Assembly (NCBI GenBank): GCA_027451165.1
Contig: DAIDJX010000039.1
Span: forward strand, 1 to 16,511
From: Prolixibacteraceae bacterium
Lineage (GTDB): Bacteria > Bacteroidota > Bacteroidia > Bacteroidales > Prolixibacteraceae
Length of the DNA: 16,511 nt
Reading direction: 5' to 3'
The translations under genes and the position numbers were made by a program. Below, one piece after another: positions 13,062 to 16,511 of the stretch (within the stretch, counting starts at the first letter, position 1; each line of letters opens with the position of its first letter). The notes beneath the pieces are model-generated. The model ran no database searches. It was not told the origin of the DNA and saw nothing but the letters and a program-made list of their open reading frames with translations.

Positions 13062-13493
13062 TCAATCTTTGATTTTCAACGTATTACCTTCTACGACCAC
13101 CGTATATTTCTTCAGCGCGGCGGTAGCCGGTCCCTGGAGAACGGAGCCGGAGGTGTCAAATTTGGAATTGTGGCAGGGGCATACCACCTGGGTTCCGGAG
13201 TAGTTGACGGTACAACCTTCATGGGTGCAAAGTTTTGACAAAGCGATGTACTGCGATTCACCGCTTTTAATCACAATGATGTTTCCGGTATACGCGTAAC
13301 CCCCCACCGTCTTTAAAGCTGCAAATTCAGTTTTGGTCAGATCAACAAGAATATCATTGCTGTTATTGTTGTTGTTGTTGCCGCCATCATCAGGGTTATC
13401 ATCTTCTTTTGAACAGGCATTAAATACTGCTGGAGCAGCGATCAGCAATCCGGTGCCGAAAACGAATTTTCTTAAAAAATCTTTCCTTTCCAT
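13062..13493 (-). CDS. Rieske [2Fe-2S] lipoprotein
   Basis: A 143-residue protein. The N-terminus (MERKDFLRKFVFGTGLLIAA) with VFNAC puts a lipobox cysteine at 27. The RKDFLRK stretch resembles a relaxed Tat signal, as expected for a protein folded around an Fe-S cluster before export. A Asp/Gly/Asn-rich tether (30-47, including a run of six Asn) follows. The Rieske domain has CTHEGC (Cys89, His91, Cys94) and CPCHNSKFD (Cys105, Cys107, His108): Cys89/His91 and Cys105/His108 bind the cluster, while Cys94 and Cys107 are placed to form the stabilising disulfide of high-potential (bc1/b6f-type) Rieske proteins. No oxygenase domain is attached. It probably carries electrons in the periplasm, tethered to a membrane. 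It follows the PQQ-like propeller gene by 60 bases on the same strand. Confidence 0.9.
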   Translation of the reverse strand: MERKDFLRKFVFGTGLLIAAPAVFNACSKEDDNPDDGGNNNNNNSNDILVDLTKTEFAALKTVGGYAYTGNIIVIKSGESQYIALSKLCTHEGCTVNYSGTQVVCPCHNSKFDTSGSVLQGPATAALKKYTVVVEGNTLKIKD

Positions 13494-13525
13494 TTGATGT
13501 AATGTTTTGATTCAAAACACATCAA
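13494..13525 (-). promoter_or_regulatory. Hairpin abutting the Rieske start codon
   Basis: TTGATGT (13494-13500) and GTTTTGA (13504-13510) are matched exactly by TCAAAAC (13512-13518) and ACATCAA (13519-13525): 14 perfect pairs with one 3-base bulge and a nearly closed centre. It begins at the base directly upstream of the ATG (13493) and fills half the 60-base gap after the propeller gene. It could terminate the upstream transcript, act as an operator, or mask translation initiation of the Rieske mRNA. Confidence 0.6.
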
Positions 13526-13553
13526 CAATGAAAAGGTTCAGGATTTTCAGGTT

Positions 13554-14801
13554 TTATTTTTCAGAACGCAGTGCATAAACCAACAGGTGATTGCCATGCC
13601 GGATATAAAGTCTTCCATTGTAAATCGCAGGATGTGCCCAGTGGGGACCTGTGCCTTCGGTTACATTAAATGAACCCTTGATTTTCATTTGTTTTTCATC
13701 TGGTTCTACCAGGGCTACATGTCCGCTCTTTTCTTCATATAAATAGAGCATCCCATCTGCAGATATCAGGGAACCTTTGTTGTACCATTCTTTCTCCCAG
13801 TTTAGTTTTCCTGTTTCCCAATCCAGACATGCCCATTTACCTTTTGCATTGTTTTGCCAGTTGGAACCGTAAATGGCATTCCCAACGCGGACAACTCCGC
13901 CCACATGACAGTCCAGTGTGTCATTTCTCCATTTCAGGGATGCTGAAAGGCCGTCCTGCGACAGGGAAAACATCAATCCGGGATGGTTGTAACCACTGGT
14001 GACAAAAATTTCATCTCCATGAACCAGCGGTGGATTGGTATTTGCCCCGATCCCCTGATCTGAAAGATGGTATTGCATCAGGTCATAGCTCCAGAGGATA
14101 TCGCCATTCCGCGCATTCAGGGCGATCAGGTGTTTGGCTGTTTGTGCCAGAATGATCTGCATCCCACCTTTGCTGATCAAAATGGGGGAAGCATAGGATT
14201 TGGAACCCCCCAGGCTTTTTGATTTCCAGATCAGGGAACCATCTTCCTTCTTCAGGGCAATTACTGCATTTTCTTCACCTCCGGTGGTGTAAATAACCGC
14301 CTTTTCAGTGAGCAGCAGGGATTCTGCCTCACCATGTTTGTGAATTTCGGCTTTATAGGTATCTGCGGCATGGACCTTCCACAAAATGGAACCGGTTTTT
14401 GTATCCAGGCAGCAAAGCTCACCCACACCACTGGCAATGTAAAGCCTGTCACCTTCAACAGATGGCGTGCAACGGTTTTCCGGGTAGGTTCTGATCCAGA
14501 ATTTTCCGTAATGTGTTTGCCAGAGTTGTTTCCCTTCTATCGTGTAAGCAGTGACCAGATTAAGGGAGTCTTTTGTTCCGGAAACATAAATGTTGTTCCG
14601 GTAAACAACAGGTTGTGAATATCCTGCCCCGAATCCTGACACTTTCATGATCAGGTCAGGCCCTTGTTCCGGCCATTTCTTCATCAGGTTTGATTCCGGA
14701 TAAATTCCCTGGCTGCCCGGTCCCCTGAACCCGGCATAATCCTGAGGAAAAGCTGTTGCTGCCAGCGACAAAACAAAAAGCAGGAAAAATAACCTCTTCA
14801 T
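13554..14801 (-). CDS. Exported PQQ-like beta-propeller protein
   Basis: A 415-residue protein with a signal peptide of about 19 residues (MKRLFFLLFVLSLAATAFPQ). The mature protein starts near YAGFRGPGSQG (22-32), a typical opening of quinoprotein-like propellers. Repeated G-x-x-x-W strand ends mark the blades: GKQLW (90-94), GSILW (137-141), GSLIW (188-192), GDILW (233-237), ASLKW (287-291) and GKLNW (331-335). Such eight-bladed WD-like folds occur both in true PQQ dehydrogenases and in non-enzymatic proteins such as BamB. I see no convincing PQQ or calcium site, so enzymatic activity is unproven. It is 60 bases upstream of the Rieske gene on the same strand and divergent from the partial carbohydrate-active gene at 14940. 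A periplasmic partner in electron transfer or a scaffold role are both possible. Confidence 0.82.
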   Translation of the reverse strand: MKRLFFLLFVLSLAATAFPQDYAGFRGPGSQGIYPESNLMKKWPEQGPDLIMKVSGFGAGYSQPVVYRNNIYVSGTKDSLNLVTAYTIEGKQLWQTHYGKFWIRTYPENRCTPSVEGDRLYIASGVGELCCLDTKTGSILWKVHAADTYKAEIHKHGEAESLLLTEKAVIYTTGGEENAVIALKKEDGSLIWKSKSLGGSKSYASPILISKGGMQIILAQTAKHLIALNARNGDILWSYDLMQYHLSDQGIGANTNPPLVHGDEIFVTSGYNHPGLMFSLSQDGLSASLKWRNDTLDCHVGGVVRVGNAIYGSNWQNNAKGKWACLDWETGKLNWEKEWYNKGSLISADGMLYLYEEKSGHVALVEPDEKQMKIKGSFNVTEGTGPHWAHPAIYNGRLYIRHGNHLLVYALRSEK

Positions 14802-14888
14802 TTTACACGATTTTCTGCAAAAAAAGGATTTTCATGCATTACTCCAAAATTCCGTGGATAATTTCCGGCGCAGACTCTTTTTTCCCGG

Positions 14889-14906
14889 TATCTTTATGCA
14901 CCATAA
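14889..14906 (+). promoter_or_regulatory. Putative -7 box with overlapping inverted repeat upstream of the 14940 gene
   Basis: TATCTTTA (14889-14896) is one base off TAnnTTTG and overlaps TTATG-CAC-CATAA (14894-14906), an inverted repeat nearly the same as the one before the lipase (523-539). It lies 33 bases before the ATG at 14940, in the 138-base spacer from the divergent propeller gene. A second small palindrome, CCATA-A-TATGG (14901-14911), overlaps it. Confidence 0.42.
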
Positions 14907-14939
14907 TATGGCACTATACTCACTTCAAATAGGCTGAAA

Positions 14940-16511
14940 ATGAAGATATTATTTACTGTATTTGTACTTGTGCAGGGATTTGTTTTTATTTCGCGGGCTC
15001 AGACTGAACTGCGCACGGACCAGTTGCAGATTCTGGTTTCAGCTGAAGGACAAATCATCCGGATGGCGAATCCCCTGAGCGGTACTGATTACCTGGCCAA
15101 AGGAGAAAATGCCCCCCTGATGCAGATCAGGTCAGGGACAACCTGGGAGCTGCCTGCAAAAGCGGTTTACAATCCCGGGTCACGAATTATCTCCCTGTTT
15201 TACGGAAAATCCGGTACAAAGGCCGAAATAGCGGTGACGGAAAGGAAGGATCACCTGGGGTTTCAGCTCAAAAGCCTAAACAGGAAAAGCAGGGTGGATG
15301 CCGTTTGCTGGGGACCTTATCCCCTGGTCATTTCGAAGACCATCGGGGAGGTGGTCGGGGTTGTCAGGGATACGTCCTTTGCTCTCGGAATTCAGGCACT
15401 GAATGTGAAAACAGTCGGGGGTGTATTGAAGAATGATGGCGGGACCGACGACTCGAGGGGGTCTGCCGCAGTACCACAGCCGTATGGAAGCAGCCTCCAG
15501 GCATACAGCCTCAATCGTTCTCATCCCCGGAAACTGACGGTCTGGGGGAACCAGTACCCCGATATGCCGGTTAAGGCCATTCCGGGCGAAACAGTGGCGG
15601 GATCAGCCATTGCACTCTTTGGCTGCCGGGAGGAACAGGTTCTTGAAACGATTGGCAACATCGAACTTACCCATGGCCTTCCTCATCCCCTTATCAATGG
15701 TGTCTGGCATAAGCAGTCGCCTGAAACAGGCAGGGCCTATATGATCTCGGATTTCACGGAAAGAACCATTGATGATGTGCTGGAATTCACACAAAAGGCG
15801 GGTCTTACATCCCTGTATCATGAGGGGCCTTTCCAATCCTGGGGGCACTTCATACCCGATTCCGCCAGTTTTCCGAATGGCAGGGAGGGGCTGAAATCAT
15901 GCGTGGAAAAAGCTTCCCGCATGGGTATTCGCATCGGAGCGCACACGCTTTCCACCTTTATCAACACCAATGATCCTTATGTTACCCCGGATCCTGATCC
16001 GCGCCTGTCCGCCACCGGTTCGTCGTTTTTACCGGTAGGAGCCGGACCAACTGATACTGTCATTACCGTTGCAAAACCTGAATATTTTTCCAATCTGAAG
16101 CAAAGTACCCTCCGTGCGGTAAGGATCGGAAAAGAGATCATCCAATTCAGGGAAGTAACCCTGGTTCCACCATATCGTTTGCTGGGATGCAAAAGGGGAG
16201 CCTTCGGAACAAAGGCTACCGCGCATAAAAAGGGGGAAACCGCCGCCATGCTGATGGATTATCCTTACCAGACCCTTTTCCCGGATTTCAGCCTGCAGCA
16301 GGAAATTGCCGGTAACCTTGCCCGTTTTTTCAATGAAACCGGCGTATCCCAGATGGATTTTGACGGACACGAGGGGTGTATGTCTTCCGGTGAAGGGGAA
16401 TATGCCATGCAGGCATTCGCGGAAAAAGTATTCCGGGAAACCAACCATACGCTGGTGAACGGGACAAGCCGCTCCGGCCATTATTACTGGCACATCTGTC
16501 ATTACTGGAAC
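14940..16511 (+). CDS. Exported carbohydrate-active protein, probable TIM barrel with inserted beta domain (3' end outside window)
   Basis: The frame from the ATG at 14940 stays open for 524 codons to the window edge, so the gene is truncated by the window. Residues 1-20 are a signal peptide (MKILFTVFVLVQGFVFISRA, then QT). Residues about 22-240 look like a beta-sandwich of the kind preceding glycosidase barrels. From about 265 the alternation of strands and helices suggests a TIM barrel: SLYHEGPFQSWGHF (291-304), GIRIGAHTLSTFI (329-341), then QMDFDGHEGC (471-480), where Asp473, Asp475 and Glu478 are candidate catalytic residues as in DxDG-type clan GH-D/GH31-like barrels. Residues about 358-438 form a beta-rich insertion (AVRIGKEIIQF then GCKRGAFGTKATAH). 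I cannot name the family. It is probably a glycosidase or lyase for an extracellular glycan. Confidence 0.78.
   Translation, partial: MKILFTVFVLVQGFVFISRAQTELRTDQLQILVSAEGQIIRMANPLSGTDYLAKGENAPLMQIRSGTTWELPAKAVYNPGSRIISLFYGKSGTKAEIAVTERKDHLGFQLKSLNRKSRVDAVCWGPYPLVISKTIGEVVGVVRDTSFALGIQALNVKTVGGVLKNDGGTDDSRGSAAVPQPYGSSLQAYSLNRSHPRKLTVWGNQYPDMPVKAIPGETVAGSAIALFGCREEQVLETIGNIELTHGLPHPLINGVWHKQSPETGRAYMISDFTERTIDDVLEFTQKAGLTSLYHEGPFQSWGHFIPDSASFPNGREGLKSCVEKASRMGIRIGAHTLSTFINTNDPYVTPDPDPRLSATGSSFLPVGAGPTDTVITVAKPEYFSNLKQSTLRAVRIGKEIIQFREVTLVPPYRLLGCKRGAFGTKATAHKKGETAAMLMDYPYQTLFPDFSLQQEIAGNLARFFNETGVSQMDFDGHEGCMSSGEGEYAMQAFAEKVFRETNHTLVNGTSRSGHYYWHICHYWN

Noticed and set aside
14406..14411. Vicinal Cys130-Cys131 in the PQQ-like propeller, recalling the PQQ-contacting disulfide of methanol dehydrogenases
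   Set aside because: Here the pair lies in the strand of a GELCCLDTKTG blade turn rather than in the known active-site context, and no accompanying calcium or Asp/Asn ligands are visible.

Overview
The window looks like chromosomal DNA of a member of the Bacteroidota, probably an environmental polysaccharide degrader. The evidence is a secreted protein with a type IX secretion (T9SS) C-terminal sorting domain, TAnnTTTG-like promoter boxes, weak or absent Shine-Dalgarno sequences, several Bacteroidota-typical secreted families (GH43, GH3, BNR_4) and periodic intergenic repeats of a kind familiar from this phylum. The genus cannot be told from the sequence. There are no tRNA or rRNA genes, no CRISPR array, no intact insertion sequence and no phage genes.

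Left part (1-6204). The window opens with the last 57 codons of a GH43-like glycoside hydrolase. A 431-base gap follows, holding a promoter-like site. Next is a large secreted lipase/esterase (606-3197) with a cysteine-rich N-terminus, an alpha/beta-hydrolase core, an Ig-like region and a T9SS tail. Facing it is a tight three-gene minus-strand operon (6204 to 3223): an exported CE1-type esterase, a condensation-fold (HxxxDG) acyltransferase whose ATG overlaps the esterase stop as TAATG, and a zinc-ribbon six-helix membrane protein.

Middle part (6330-10651). Three plus-strand genes are a GH3-family exported glycosidase with a low-complexity Arg/Gly/Gln/Glu insertion, a GtrA-like four-helix membrane protein, and a secreted BNR_4-type beta-propeller protein. 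A long imperfect inverted repeat built of roughly 10.5-base units lies after the BNR gene and faces the next, convergent operon.

Right part (10855-14801) is rich in redox and electron-transfer proteins. A minus-strand pair encodes a DUF4405-type four-helix membrane protein, with two His pairs each spaced 14 residues apart as in bis-haem cytochromes b, and a membrane protein with a large Arg/Gly-rich loop. Divergent from it are two membrane-anchored or exported single-haem c-type proteins (CxxCH). Convergent with those is a PQQ-like beta-propeller protein followed by a Rieske [2Fe-2S] lipoprotein; a nearly perfect hairpin abuts the Rieske start codon. Taken together these look like a small extracytoplasmic electron-transfer set (b-type, c-type and Rieske parts without a classical bc1 operon), but a shared function is inference.

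Right edge (14940-16511). A long open gene runs off the window. It encodes an exported, probably TIM-barrel, carbohydrate-active protein with an inserted beta domain. Its promoter region carries the same TATCTTTATG-(2-3)-CATAAT element as the promoter region of the lipase 14 kb away.
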